Source: Bacteroidota bacterium
GTDB taxonomy: Bacteria > Bacteroidota > Bacteroidia > UKL13-3
Reading direction: 5' to 3'
DNA length: 64,000 nucleotides
NCBI GenBank assembly: GCA_030680835.1
Contig: JAUXUD010000047.1
Location: 1 to 64,000, forward strand
Shown: piece by piece, positions 44,213 to 54,297 of the stretch
Numbering within the stretch: the first letter of the stretch is position 1
Layout of the letters: each line of letters starts with the position of its first letter
The notes under the pieces: generated by a model
The model's database searches: none
Seen by the model: the letters and a program-made list of their open reading frames with translations, nothing else
Told to the model about the DNA's origin: nothing
Position numbers and translations under genes: made by a program

Positions 44213-45604
44213 GTGTACGCAATTGTTGATATAGAAACCACAGGGGGGCATGCAAGTCAGCACCGCATTACCGAAATTTCGGTTTATGTGCATGACGGGG
44301 AGCGTGTTATCAATCAGTTTGAAACGCTGATAAATCCCGAAATGCCCATTCCGCCCTATATACAAGCATTTACCGGCATCAGCAATGAAATGGTGGAAGA
44401 CGCACCGGTATTCAGGGAGATTGCCCCCAAGCTGGTAGAACTGTTTAGCGGAAATATTTTTATTGCACACAGTGTAAATTTCGACTATACCTTTATCAAA
44501 CACCAATTGCAAGAGGCGGGCTACGATTTGCAGTTAAAAAAATTATGTACCGTTCGGCTGAGCCGGAAAATTATTCCGGGCCACCGTTCTTATTCTCTTG
44601 GAAATATTTGTTCGGCCCTGAACATTCCATTGCAAAACAGACATCGTGCAGGCGGCGATGCAGAAGCCACAGTGAAACTGTTTGAATATTTAATTGCCAA
44701 CGACAAAGAACATCATATTGCCGATTCATTAAAGAGAGGTTCCAAAGAACAGGTATTGCCCCCTAATGTAAACAAAAGTGATTTCGAAAAATTACCCAGG
44801 GCACCCGGGGTATATTATTTTATAAATGATAAAGGTTTGGCTGTTTATGTGGGTAAAGCCAAGAACATCGTTTCACGTGTTAGTTCTCATTTTAGTGGAG
44901 ATTTAAAAAGCAAACAGAAACAAAATTTCATGCGCGAAATCCACGGCTTTAGTCATGTACCCACCGGAAATGAATTGCTTGCCATTATTTTGGAAAGCCA
45001 TGAAATAAAACGTTTATGGCCTGATGAAAACCGTGCCCAGAAACGCACGCAGGCTGTTTATGGTTTGTTTGATTACCTCGATCAAAACGGGAAAATACGC
45101 TTTGGCATTGATAAGGTAAGAAAGGAAATGCGGCCATTGGTTATATTCAGCACCCATGCTTCGGCCCTGCAATACTTAAACGAGTTGATTGAAGTGTATA
45201 ACCTTTGTCCCAAGTTATGCAATAGCCAAACCAATAACGAAACCTGTATACAGGTAAATAAAAACATTTGCGACGGCTATTGCATGGCCAATGAAAACAT
45301 AAAAGAATACAACAGAAAAGCACAGGTATACTTTGACCAGTTACAGGCAGATAAAAAGGCATATTTTATTGTAGGCAAAGGCCGTAGTTTTAACGAACAA
45401 TGTGTAATTGTATACGAGCCCGGCAGTTTTATCGGCTATACATTTACCTCGGTAAAAGATCAGCTTGATTTTGATGCCGTAAAAGACATGTCGCAACCCC
45501 TGCGTTTAAACAGTTTAATGGAATCGGTACTGGCACCTGTTGTAAGCGGCGAAAAAAGCAAGGGCTACAAAGTTTATACGCAGATGAAGATTGCAGTGAT
45601 GTAG
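44213..45604 (+). CDS. DEDDh exonuclease fused to GIY-YIG nuclease domain
   Basis: The 463-residue two-domain nuclease starts at GTG. Residues 1-165 form a DnaQ-like (polymerase III epsilon type) 3'-5' exonuclease with DIETTG, HSVNFDY and HRAGGDAEAT, a complete DEDDh set. Residues about 195-275 form a GIY-YIG domain like that at the UvrC N-terminus, with GVYYF and VYVGKA. The rest (about 280-463) resembles the UvrC-linked region with several cysteines and has no UvrC C-terminal endonuclease or helix-hairpin-helix. Such fusions act in DNA repair, similar to Cho; the exact role is inferred. Confidence 0.87.
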   Translation: MYAIVDIETTGGHASQHRITEISVYVHDGERVINQFETLINPEMPIPPYIQAFTGISNEMVEDAPVFREIAPKLVELFSGNIFIAHSVNFDYTFIKHQLQEAGYDLQLKKLCTVRLSRKIIPGHRSYSLGNICSALNIPLQNRHRAGGDAEATVKLFEYLIANDKEHHIADSLKRGSKEQVLPPNVNKSDFEKLPRAPGVYYFINDKGLAVYVGKAKNIVSRVSSHFSGDLKSKQKQNFMREIHGFSHVPTGNELLAIILESHEIKRLWPDENRAQKRTQAVYGLFDYLDQNGKIRFGIDKVRKEMRPLVIFSTHASALQYLNELIEVYNLCPKLCNSQTNNETCIQVNKNICDGYCMANENIKEYNRKAQVYFDQLQADKKAYFIVGKGRSFNEQCVIVYEPGSFIGYTFTSVKDQLDFDAVKDMSQPLRLNSLMESVLAPVVSGEKSKGYKVYTQMKIAVM

Positions 45605-45707
45605 CGCATTAAAACCTATAACCGGTCGAGTGGGTTATGGTTGGCAAAACTGTTATGAACGACCTTGCATTAATTTGAGTAAACAAACAAGTACCCGATA
45701 AGTGGAG

Positions 45708-47507
45708 TTATTGTCTTTTTTTATTAACCGCTTTCCCCTGCTTTTTATTTATCACGGGTTTTTGCTTCACAACAGCCGGCGTTTCTGCAACATAAAGCCC
45801 TGAACCTACCAGGTACGTCTCATCTTTATAGTTCACCTTTCTAATATAAGTTTGTTTAAGTGCAGGAATATTATCACCCGGCTTATACCAGTAACATTCG
45901 AGCCAGACACTGCCTGTAGTCATGGCAGCAGCTATCTGATCCCTGATTACCAGTTTCCCTTTGAGGTCCCTGAGGTCAATCAGATTCTTTCCTTCCAGGC
46001 TGGGCTGTGCCGGGTTCACGAGCTCGGTACCATCCGGACTTTGCACAAAAATATATGTGTTCATAAATACAAAGGGGCCTGTTTTGTCGCGTAACTGAGC
46101 AAAGGCTTCCTTACCTCTATCTGCTATTAGTTTGGCTGCGCTGTTTACCACGTCTTCAATAAAAACCTTATGTATTTGCATACTGTAAATACCACAACCT
46201 ATAATGTATTGTTTACCTGATGGGAATAGTACCCGCTTTACAAAAGTGGATTTCCATGTTGGGAAAATATTTCCGGGTTCAGGGTACATATAGTGTATCC
46301 ATCCTTCTCCTGAAGGTGTGGAACCGGCCTTCAGTATCATACTTCCAATGGGTCTCCCGTTTACGTCTTTCAGTTCACCTGCGTTTATTCCTTCACTTGC
46401 TGAATCGGCAGCGTGAAAAACTCTTACAGCATCCATTGTCCACACAAAAAAATAGGTATTGTTATGGAACCATTTGCCCCCTTTATTTCTAAACTCAGGG
46501 TAGGCTTTTTCTCCTCGCTGTTCAAACACTTTTGCAGCAATACGTACCAGTGCCAATAATTCAGGAGCCGCCATTTCATTATATTTTGGGATGGATTTGG
46601 AGGCTTCAGGCAGGTAAACACCGCATCCCACAAGCACCCATTTATCTCCAAGCTTTGCTTTACTCACAAAAGCTGATTTAACTGTTGAAACACTCTGGCC
46701 CGGTTTGGGCCACATATAATCAACCCAACCCGAATTTTTCTCATTTACCGTGTTAATCATTTCACGTACCAGGAACTTGCCATGCGTGTCTTTCTGGTCC
46801 ATCATGTTACGTCCTTCGAGATAAGGAAATCCGGGGTTAACGAGATCTGTACCATTTAAGTCGAACAAAAAAACATAGGCATCCTTCACCATAAAAGGAC
46901 CGGAGGGATCGTGAAAAAATTTGAATGCTTCCTCCTGATTTTTCTCAATTTGGGCAACAGCATCTTTCACCATATCAACCACAAATTCCCGCTCCATCCG
47001 GTCGTTGTACATACCACTGCCTACAATATAACTTTTGCCCGAAGGTGCATTCACCAGCCGCACAAAACTGCTCTTCCACCTGGGAAGGAGTTCGCCGGGT
47101 ACCGGCCATTGGTAATGATACCATCCTTCGGGTTTATTGGGAAAAGTAGTCGCTGCTGCAAGCAGTCCGCGAACGATGGGCTTACCATTGATGTCTTTCA
47201 GGTTTATAATGTTTTTGCCTTCCAAAGCAGGATCGGGGTGAAGTACCATCACGCCTTCGGGATCCAATACAAAGATGTATTTATCCCATTTCCGCCAACG
47301 TGTATTGGGCATTCGGAAATCGTCAAATGCCACTTCACCTTTATTGCGAAGCAACTCAGCGGCATCATTAACCAATAAAATAAGTTTCCGGGTTTCATCC
47401 TGCTCATATACTTGAGTAGTTTTTATATTTTGACCCCATACAAAATTAATTTGCAATACAGCAAATATTGAAAATGCTGTAATAAACGGCAGGGCGACTC
47501 TTTTCAT
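45708..47507 (-). CDS. Secreted protein with four tandem cache-like domains
   Basis: The 599-residue exported protein has a signal peptide (ends near VWGQ) and is almost entirely four repeats of a cache-type sensor module, each about 135-145 residues. Every repeat shows the order: helix with a GKEAF-like end, FVxDxxGTxLVNP-like strand, LEGKN, D-x-x-G-K, GWxxYxWPxPG, then SFVxxV and IVGxGxY. Cache modules normally sit outside receptors and bind small ligands such as carboxylates or amino acids. Here no membrane helix, kinase or chemotaxis output domain follows, and a basic tail ends the protein. It could be a periplasmic ligand-binding protein. The chosen ATG starts the signal peptide. Confidence 0.8.
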   Translation of the reverse strand: MKRVALPFITAFSIFAVLQINFVWGQNIKTTQVYEQDETRKLILLVNDAAELLRNKGEVAFDDFRMPNTRWRKWDKYIFVLDPEGVMVLHPDPALEGKNIINLKDINGKPIVRGLLAAATTFPNKPEGWYHYQWPVPGELLPRWKSSFVRLVNAPSGKSYIVGSGMYNDRMEREFVVDMVKDAVAQIEKNQEEAFKFFHDPSGPFMVKDAYVFLFDLNGTDLVNPGFPYLEGRNMMDQKDTHGKFLVREMINTVNEKNSGWVDYMWPKPGQSVSTVKSAFVSKAKLGDKWVLVGCGVYLPEASKSIPKYNEMAAPELLALVRIAAKVFEQRGEKAYPEFRNKGGKWFHNNTYFFVWTMDAVRVFHAADSASEGINAGELKDVNGRPIGSMILKAGSTPSGEGWIHYMYPEPGNIFPTWKSTFVKRVLFPSGKQYIIGCGIYSMQIHKVFIEDVVNSAAKLIADRGKEAFAQLRDKTGPFVFMNTYIFVQSPDGTELVNPAQPSLEGKNLIDLRDLKGKLVIRDQIAAAMTTGSVWLECYWYKPGDNIPALKQTYIRKVNYKDETYLVGSGLYVAETPAVVKQKPVINKKQGKAVNKKRQ

Positions 47508-47645
47508 AATTATAAATTTTACTGAATAAAAAATGAAGAACAAGAGAAACAATTTCGACTCGCTAAACTATACATGCAATTTAGCAGAAATTATGAGAAT
47601 CATCAATATTTCACATGATATCGGTCAAAAACATGATTTGTTTGA

Positions 47646-50600
47646 CTACTTAATAAGAATTAGTTTCTTATTTAAAAATTGGCTACCCGATTTAATTCTT
47701 AAAAAGTAAATCCCTTCACTTAATGTGCTTATATCTATACTTGTTGTACCATACAAATTCAGAATTAATATAAGGTCTCCATTTCCATTATATAATTCCA
47801 ACTTTTTCAATTCAGAAGAAGTTGATTCTATAATATATTTTCCATTGCCCGGGTTGGGATAAATATTATACAAATCTCCGGAAACTGAACCAATACCTAC
47901 CGGGGTAATAATTTTCACATGAAGCCTGATGGTATCACCATTGCAATTATTTGATGAAGTCTCCACCAATTTTATCTGATCCGTACCAATTGTGTTCCAG
48001 GTAATATTAATTGAATTGATGGTACTGATACCTGAACCATTATTAAAATACCAATGATAGGAAGACCCTACTGCGTTAATTACAGAATATGTTTTCATCG
48101 AATTTATGTCCGGTGTCGATTCTCCATTTATTGAACTTGTAACCGGGAGCGGGTAAACACTTATCTGTACTGGATTACTTGTATCTATGCAGCCACCTGA
48201 ATTTATTAATCTTTTGTACCAGCTTGTTTGTGAAATTGCAGGTAAATATGAAACAAGGTTACTGTCATTTGCACCAGCTATGCTAAAAACACCACCTGCA
48301 CCTGTTTGGTTTACCAACCATTTACATTCAAAATTACCTGAACCACCTATAGGGAGAGTGCCTGTGATGGCGGTTGGAGTTGCACCGAAACAAATGTTCT
48401 GGGTTCCATTAATTACATTATTACTTATATGCTGACTTACGATTACCTGTGCGGTATTACTTGTATCACTACAGGCACCTGATTTAACCAGTCTTCTGTA
48501 CCAGGTTGTATTATTAATTGGAGTTGGATTATAACTGAGAGTACTATCATTATCACCTGCAAAAATCAGGTTATTAGTATCATTTACCAGGCATTTTAGC
48601 CACTTGTACAAATATGAGCCGTTACCTCCATTTGTTACCGAACCTGATATGACTGCCGGAATGGCACCTGTACAAATATTTTGACTACCTTGTATTGAAT
48701 TGCCTGATATCACAGGTATTGTTAGTATTGGAATTGCCATACTGGTATCCATACATCCCCCCGAACTAATTATTCTCCTGTACCATGAATTCACTGTAAT
48801 GTTTGTGGGTGAATAATTTACACTGGTGTCATTTAAACCTGCATTGCTAAAATTATTGAAGCTATCCGTGATACTTTTTATCCATCCAAATGTAAAACTT
48901 CCATTACCCCCAAACGGCATGCTTCCGTTAATCGGTAAAGCTGAAGCACCGGCACAAATATTTTGTGCACCAACCAGATTATTATTGGCTATTTGTGGAT
49001 TTACATTCACCTGAATAGCATAGCCTGAATCTTTACATACTCCAGACATCACTAATCTTTTAAATTGAGTAGTTGAAAAAAGACTGGAAGGATAATAGTC
49101 AAATGTACTATCATCTTCACCTGCATAAATATAACCAGCACTCATGCCACTGACTTTTTTAAGCCACCTAAACGAAAAGGAACCGATTCCACCGCTTGGT
49201 ATGGTTCCTGACAGAACGGATGGAGAATTACCTCCGCAAACCGATTGTGCCCCATATATTAAATTGTTTGTTATAACAGAATGAGTAGTAATCTGAACTG
49301 TATTGCTTATATCTGTACATCCGCCTGAACTGACAAATCTCTTAAACAGTGCATTTACAATAAGCGGTCCTGAAGAATAATTATTCGCACTATCATTTAA
49401 TCCAGCATTGGTAAATGTATTTCCATTGTCGGAGCTTTTTAACCATCTGAACGTAAAACTACCAACACCACCAATTACTGTTGAACCTGAAAAAATAGAA
49501 GGTGCCGTTCCCAGACAAATGGTCTGTGTACCGCTTATGATATTGTTGCTAATTGCAGGATTTACAATAATCCAGGTAGCTAAACCTGTATCTCTGCATG
49601 CTCCAGAAATGACTATTCTTTTATACCATGTTGTAACGGCAGGTGAATTTGGACTATAATTAATTGCACTATCATTAAACCCCGCATTACTAAAATTATT
49701 CGCAGAATTTGTGGTACTCAACAACCATTTATAGCTATAACTACCATATCCGCCGGTAGGTATTGAACCAATAATATTGGATACATTTGAACCTATACAA
49801 ATCATTTGTCCCTGAGATTCGATATTATTTACTATTGTTGGAATTACAGATATTGCAACCGGATTGCTACTATCCATGCATCCACCTGATGTAACCATTC
49901 TCTTATACCAGGTATTTGTTACCAACGCAGCAACATTGTAATTTAAGGAGGTATCTGATAAACCTGCGTTGATAAAATTTATATTGGCATTTGCCTGACT
50001 TTTTATCCATTTAAAAGTATAATTTCCATTTCCACCACCTGGAACAGAGCCTGACAGAAGTGTTGGAGTAGCACCGGAACAAATTGTTTGGACACCCGCA
50101 ATTGAATTTCCTGTAATTACTGAAGTTACTTTTAATATGGCCATGGTTGAATTAACAGAACCACATAAACCTGTTAGCAAACATTGAAAAGTGTCGTTGT
50201 TAAAAGTTGAATCAACAGAATTAATGACCAATGTATTGGTAGTTGCACCATTATATTTATTGTTATTTACAACATTAACAAACAGACCTCCTTGTTTAAT
50301 TTTCCATTGATAATTGTAGCTATAAAGAGCTGATAAAGTAAAAATCGCATTTTTACCTGAGCAGACAATAGTATTCACAGGCTGACTTGTTATAAGCGGA
50401 GGCAAAACGCCCGTTACCTTCCTTATTCGGTCATTTAATGTAATATAAAGATTGCCGGTTGCATCAATTGCTACGGCATTTGGAAGGCCTAATCCGACTG
50501 TGGTTGCAATGCTACCATCACCGGTAGGATAACTTAATGCATTTCCGGCTATTGTGGTAATTATTCCGGTTAAAGCATTTATACGTCTGATGCGATAGTT

Positions 50601-52439
50601 GTATAAATCTGCTATAAATAAATTTCCTGCTGTATCCAATGTTATACCGCTTGGATTATTTAATCCTGCTAAAGTTGCAAGTCCCCCATCTCCTGAATAT
50701 CCATTGCTATTACCAGCTACCTTGCTTATAATTCCTGATGAAATGGTTATTTTGCGGATTGTATTCACTGTAGCGTAATCGGAGAAATACAAATTACCAG
50801 AAACATCTAAAGCCAAAGAATTTGGACTAACGGCTGCTACATATGCTTGTCCTCCATTTCCACCTGTTCCATTACCAGCCATGGTTGTTATAATCCCTGT
50901 TGAAGCGATAACTTTTCGAATTTTGCTGTTCCCCCTATCAGCTATAAATAAATTTCCTGAAGGACTAACAGCAATTCCACAGGGACTTTTAATAGCAGCT
51001 AATGTTGCTTGTCCGTTATCCCCTGAATATGCAGGAGAACCATTTCCTGCAACAGTTGTTATAACTCCGGTTAAATAATTAACCTTACGGATCCGATTAT
51101 TACTCTTATCTGCAATATATAGGTTACCCGAAGTATCAACCGCAACAGCAAGGGGCGCATTCAAATTTGCAGACGTTGCCGGATAACCATCTCCAAGAAA
51201 ACCGGCATACCCGTTTCCGGCAATCGTAGTGATTATACCCGAACTTGCGTTTATTTTACGTACCCGGTTATTATCGGTATCGGCAAAATAAACATTCCCA
51301 AATTTATCAACAGCAGCACCTGCAGAATTATTAAAACTTGCGCTATTTGCCGGATATCCGTCTCCTGCAAAACTCACCAGGCCATTTCCCGCAACGGTTG
51401 AAATAAATGTGGTTATCGCATTAACTTTCCTGATGCGTGCACTCACATAGTCAGATATATATAAATTCCCGGAAGCATCAGAAAATACATCACTGGGATA
51501 ATTCAAACGTTTCTTTGTGGCGCTGTCACCATCTCCGTTATAACCATCAACTCCGGTTCCTGCAACTGTTCTTATAATCCCAGTTGTAAGTTCCACTTTT
51601 CGAATCCGGTTATTATTCTGGTCTGCAATGTATAAATTCCAGTTCGCATCAATAGAGATCGCTCTGGGATTACTCAAATTTGCAGAAGTGGCTGGGCCCC
51701 CATCACCTGAAAAACCAGGAGTACCACTACCTGCAATGGTAGAAACTGTTCCACCTATCGAAGGAATTTTTCGTATCCTGTTTATTTCAACAATAAATAA
51801 ATTACCCGATGGATCGCAAGTAATATCGTTTGGATAATTAAAGCTGGCAAAACTACTTAAGATACCACTTGCATTTACTTTATAGATTGTATTGACGGCC
51901 CCGTCTGCAATAAACATATTCCCTGAACCATCAAAAGCAATGCTTACCGGATTAGGCAATGCTGCCAGCTTAGCATTACATGGGTAGCCGCCAACGGGAA
52001 CTGTTGTTGTGCCATTTCCTGCCACAGTAGTTATTATTCCTGTATTCGCATCTACTTTACGGATTCGTTTACCGCCAATGATATATAGATTTCCGCTGCC
52101 GTCCAATTCTATTGCCGACACCTGATCGAGGCTTGTTGAATTTGCCAATACACTATCTCCGGCATATCCATAAAGATTATTACCTGCTACCGTTGTGATA
52201 ATACCCGTTAATGCATCAATCCTGCGTACTGAATATCCATTTAGTTTTGTTATGAACATATTTCCAATTGCGTCAGCACAAACATTTCCTGGTGTGAAGA
52301 GACTTACCGATACCGCAGGGGTTCCATCTCCATTGCCAGCACCTGCATAGGTACTAATAATTTGTGCTCTAAGCTGTCCTGAATGAAAAATAAAAATATT
52401 GATAACAATTAGATGGAATAGAATTCTTGGTATTTTCAT
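47646..52439 (-). CDS. Large T9SS-secreted NHL-repeat and Ig-like repeat protein
   Basis: The 1597-residue cell-surface or secreted protein has a signal peptide (ends near LRAQ). Twelve NHL-like repeats (GNLYIADxxNNRIRKV ... ITTVAGNG) span about residues 28-680, enough for two six-bladed propellers. One Ig-like domain (about 690-770) leads to seven copies of a roughly 80-residue module (pattern NNxxxGxQxIC-G ... SGSxPxGGxGSFxFKW) over about 775-1440. A PKD-like domain and a T9SS type A sorting domain (YPNPGNG ... LNKKLILIK) end it. It is likely T9SS cargo anchored to the surface; adhesion or glycan binding is inferred only from architecture. Confidence 0.85.
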   Translation of the reverse strand: MKIPRILFHLIVINIFIFHSGQLRAQIISTYAGAGNGDGTPAVSVSLFTPGNVCADAIGNMFITKLNGYSVRRIDALTGIITTVAGNNLYGYAGDSVLANSTSLDQVSAIELDGSGNLYIIGGKRIRKVDANTGIITTVAGNGTTTVPVGGYPCNAKLAALPNPVSIAFDGSGNMFIADGAVNTIYKVNASGILSSFASFNYPNDITCDPSGNLFIVEINRIRKIPSIGGTVSTIAGSGTPGFSGDGGPATSANLSNPRAISIDANWNLYIADQNNNRIRKVELTTGIIRTVAGTGVDGYNGDGDSATKKRLNYPSDVFSDASGNLYISDYVSARIRKVNAITTFISTVAGNGLVSFAGDGYPANSASFNNSAGAAVDKFGNVYFADTDNNRVRKINASSGIITTIAGNGYAGFLGDGYPATSANLNAPLAVAVDTSGNLYIADKSNNRIRKVNYLTGVITTVAGNGSPAYSGDNGQATLAAIKSPCGIAVSPSGNLFIADRGNSKIRKVIASTGIITTMAGNGTGGNGGQAYVAAVSPNSLALDVSGNLYFSDYATVNTIRKITISSGIISKVAGNSNGYSGDGGLATLAGLNNPSGITLDTAGNLFIADLYNYRIRRINALTGIITTIAGNALSYPTGDGSIATTVGLGLPNAVAIDATGNLYITLNDRIRKVTGVLPPLITSQPVNTIVCSGKNAIFTLSALYSYNYQWKIKQGGLFVNVVNNNKYNGATTNTLVINSVDSTFNNDTFQCLLTGLCGSVNSTMAILKVTSVITGNSIAGVQTICSGATPTLLSGSVPGGGNGNYTFKWIKSQANANINFINAGLSDTSLNYNVAALVTNTWYKRMVTSGGCMDSSNPVAISVIPTIVNNIESQGQMICIGSNVSNIIGSIPTGGYGSYSYKWLLSTTNSANNFSNAGFNDSAINYSPNSPAVTTWYKRIVISGACRDTGLATWIIVNPAISNNIISGTQTICLGTAPSIFSGSTVIGGVGSFTFRWLKSSDNGNTFTNAGLNDSANNYSSGPLIVNALFKRFVSSGGCTDISNTVQITTHSVITNNLIYGAQSVCGGNSPSVLSGTIPSGGIGSFSFRWLKKVSGMSAGYIYAGEDDSTFDYYPSSLFSTTQFKRLVMSGVCKDSGYAIQVNVNPQIANNNLVGAQNICAGASALPINGSMPFGGNGSFTFGWIKSITDSFNNFSNAGLNDTSVNYSPTNITVNSWYRRIISSGGCMDTSMAIPILTIPVISGNSIQGSQNICTGAIPAVISGSVTNGGNGSYLYKWLKCLVNDTNNLIFAGDNDSTLSYNPTPINNTTWYRRLVKSGACSDTSNTAQVIVSQHISNNVINGTQNICFGATPTAITGTLPIGGSGNFECKWLVNQTGAGGVFSIAGANDSNLVSYLPAISQTSWYKRLINSGGCIDTSNPVQISVYPLPVTSSINGESTPDINSMKTYSVINAVGSSYHWYFNNGSGISTINSINITWNTIGTDQIKLVETSSNNCNGDTIRLHVKIITPVGIGSVSGDLYNIYPNPGNGKYIIESTSSELKKLELYNGNGDLILILNLYGTTSIDISTLSEGIYFLRIKSGSQFLNKKLILIK

Positions 52440-52551
52440 GGCTATGATTTTATTTTAAATCAGTAATTAATTCCAACTGCCTTTAAAGTTAGCAAGTATA
52501 GATAAAAAAAATTATTTTGCATTCCTAAATTTCATCATCCAAACTTTATAT

Positions 52552-52621
52552 TCATACCTAATAACTCACACCTAATACCTAATAACTCATACCTAATACC
52601 TAATAACTCATACCTAATACC
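52552..52621. repeat. Ten-unit heptamer array abutting a start codon
   Basis: Ten 7-base units run in register: TCATACC, TAATAAC, TCACACC, TAATACC, TAATAAC, TCATACC, TAATACC, TAATAAC, TCATACC, TAATACC. The last seven or so show a 21-base higher-order period. The array ends three bases before the ATG of the PolX-like gene at 52625, so it fills that gene's 5' leader. No complementary arm is present. Confidence 0.9.
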
Positions 52622-52624
52622 TCC

Positions 52625-54295
52625 ATGACCAATTCCGATATAGCTGATATCTTAAAATTATATGCCGATTTAAGCGAGCTGCATGATGGCAATCCCTTTA
52701 AAATAAAATCGTTTGCCGCTGCTTCTTTTCGCATAGATAAAATGCCTGAACCTCTTGCCGGTAAAAACATTGAGGAACTTGAAAATACAGAAGGAATCGG
52801 AAAAAGTATTGCAGCAAAAATTATAGAGATCAATACGCGTGAATCGTTTAAAGAACTGGATGAATTGCTTGAAGCCACTCCGGTTGGAGTGCGCGAAATG
52901 ATGAAGGTGAAAGGCATTGGTCCGAAAAAAATTGCCATGATCTGGAAAGAAATGGGAGTTGAAAATATTGGCGAACTGCTTTATGCCTGCAAAGAAAACA
53001 GGCTGGCTCAGGCCAAAGGATTTGGATTAAAAACCCAGGAAAATGTATTGAAGCAAATTGAATTTATGTTTGTAAGCGCAAACAAATTTCATTATGCAAA
53101 AGCGTTAGATCCTGCCTTGAACCTGCTCGACATACTGAAACAAACCGAAGAGATTCATAACGCTTCCTTCAGCGGTGAAATCAGGCGAAAAATGGAGATA
53201 TTGGAAGTTATAGAATTATTAATCAGCTGTTCGGATTTGAACGCGGTTCAGCAAAAAATTATTGAGCATGAAATATTAACAGATATTAAAACGGATGATG
53301 CAGGCATGCGTGGAAAATATGAAGCCTATCCCGTTAAAATTTCATTCACAAACGAAGCATCCTATTCAACAGAATTGTTTAAGCAAACAGGCTCCCTGAC
53401 ACATGTAAATAAAGTATTTTTTAAAATCGGTTCAACCCAAAATAACTTTACAAGCGAAGCAGAACTATACCGGGCTGCAAAGCTCGGTTATATTGAACCC
53501 GAAATGCGCGAATCGAGGGGTGAAATTGAAAAAGCTGCAAACGGAACCTTGCCTAAACTAATTGAATTTACTGACCTTACCGGTCCGCTGCACAACCACA
53601 GTACCTGGAGCGACGGACTCAATACCATTGCAGAACTGGCTCAATACTGCAAAGAAAAAGGGTATCAGTATCTGGGTATGGCTGACCATTCCAAATCGGC
53701 TTTTTATGCCCATGGACTGAGTGAAGAAAAAGTGTTGGTACAACAAAAGGAAATTGCAGCTTTAAATGAAAAAATGGGACCGGATTTTAAAATATTTGCG
53801 GGCATTGAAAGTGATATTTTATATGATGGCAGCCTCGATTATGAAAATGACATTTTAAACACTTTTGACTATGTGGTTGCCTCAGTTCACAGTGTATTAA
53901 AAATGGCAGAAGATAAAGCCATGAGTCGCTTGATCAGAGCCATTGAAAATCCATATACTACGATATTGGGACATCCCACAGGAAGATTGTTATTAATGCG
54001 CGAAGGTTATCCCATTAACCACCATAAAATTATTGATGCATGCGCAGCAAATGGAGTTATTATTGAAATTAACGCCAACCCCTATCGTTTGGATCTGGAC
54101 TGGCGTTATATTGATTATGCCTTAAAAAAGAATGTAAAACTAAGTATCAATCCCGATGCACATGAAATTGCCGGTTTTTATGATATGTTTTATGGTGTTG
54201 AAGTAGCACGTAAAGGCGGGTTAAGCAAAGGCATGTGTTTAAATACAATGAGCCTTGCTGAGTTGGATCAGTACTTTAAAAACAGGAAACCTTAA
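52625..54295 (+). CDS. PolX-type protein with PHP domain and degenerate polymerase domain
   Basis: The 556-residue protein has a helix-hairpin-helix N-terminal region (about residues 1-145, with GIGKSIAAKI and GIGPKKIAMI), a polymerase-beta-like middle and a C-terminal PHP phosphoesterase (about 318-556) with LHNHSTWSDG, ADHSKS, GIESDIL and ASVHS. The PHP metal ligands look complete, so 3'-5' exonuclease or endonuclease activity is plausible. In the polymerase palm (about residues 182-200) the GDxD catalytic aspartates are replaced (EVIELL), so polymerisation is unlikely. This form occurs in Bacteroidota. It probably acts in DNA repair. Confidence 0.85.
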   Translation: MTNSDIADILKLYADLSELHDGNPFKIKSFAAASFRIDKMPEPLAGKNIEELENTEGIGKSIAAKIIEINTRESFKELDELLEATPVGVREMMKVKGIGPKKIAMIWKEMGVENIGELLYACKENRLAQAKGFGLKTQENVLKQIEFMFVSANKFHYAKALDPALNLLDILKQTEEIHNASFSGEIRRKMEILEVIELLISCSDLNAVQQKIIEHEILTDIKTDDAGMRGKYEAYPVKISFTNEASYSTELFKQTGSLTHVNKVFFKIGSTQNNFTSEAELYRAAKLGYIEPEMRESRGEIEKAANGTLPKLIEFTDLTGPLHNHSTWSDGLNTIAELAQYCKEKGYQYLGMADHSKSAFYAHGLSEEKVLVQQKEIAALNEKMGPDFKIFAGIESDILYDGSLDYENDILNTFDYVVASVHSVLKMAEDKAMSRLIRAIENPYTTILGHPTGRLLLMREGYPINHHKIIDACAANGVIIEINANPYRLDLDWRYIDYALKKNVKLSINPDAHEIAGFYDMFYGVEVARKGGLSKGMCLNTMSLAELDQYFKNRKP

Positions 54296-54297
54296 TT

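Noticed and set aside
46911-47378. 155-codon frame on the + strand inside the cache protein gene
   Set aside because: The opposite strand has four aligned cache-like modules across it; no domain is seen in this frame.
52600-52938. 112-codon frame antisense to the PolX-like gene start
   Set aside because: It is fully covered by the coding frame with clear helix-hairpin-helix motifs on the other strand.
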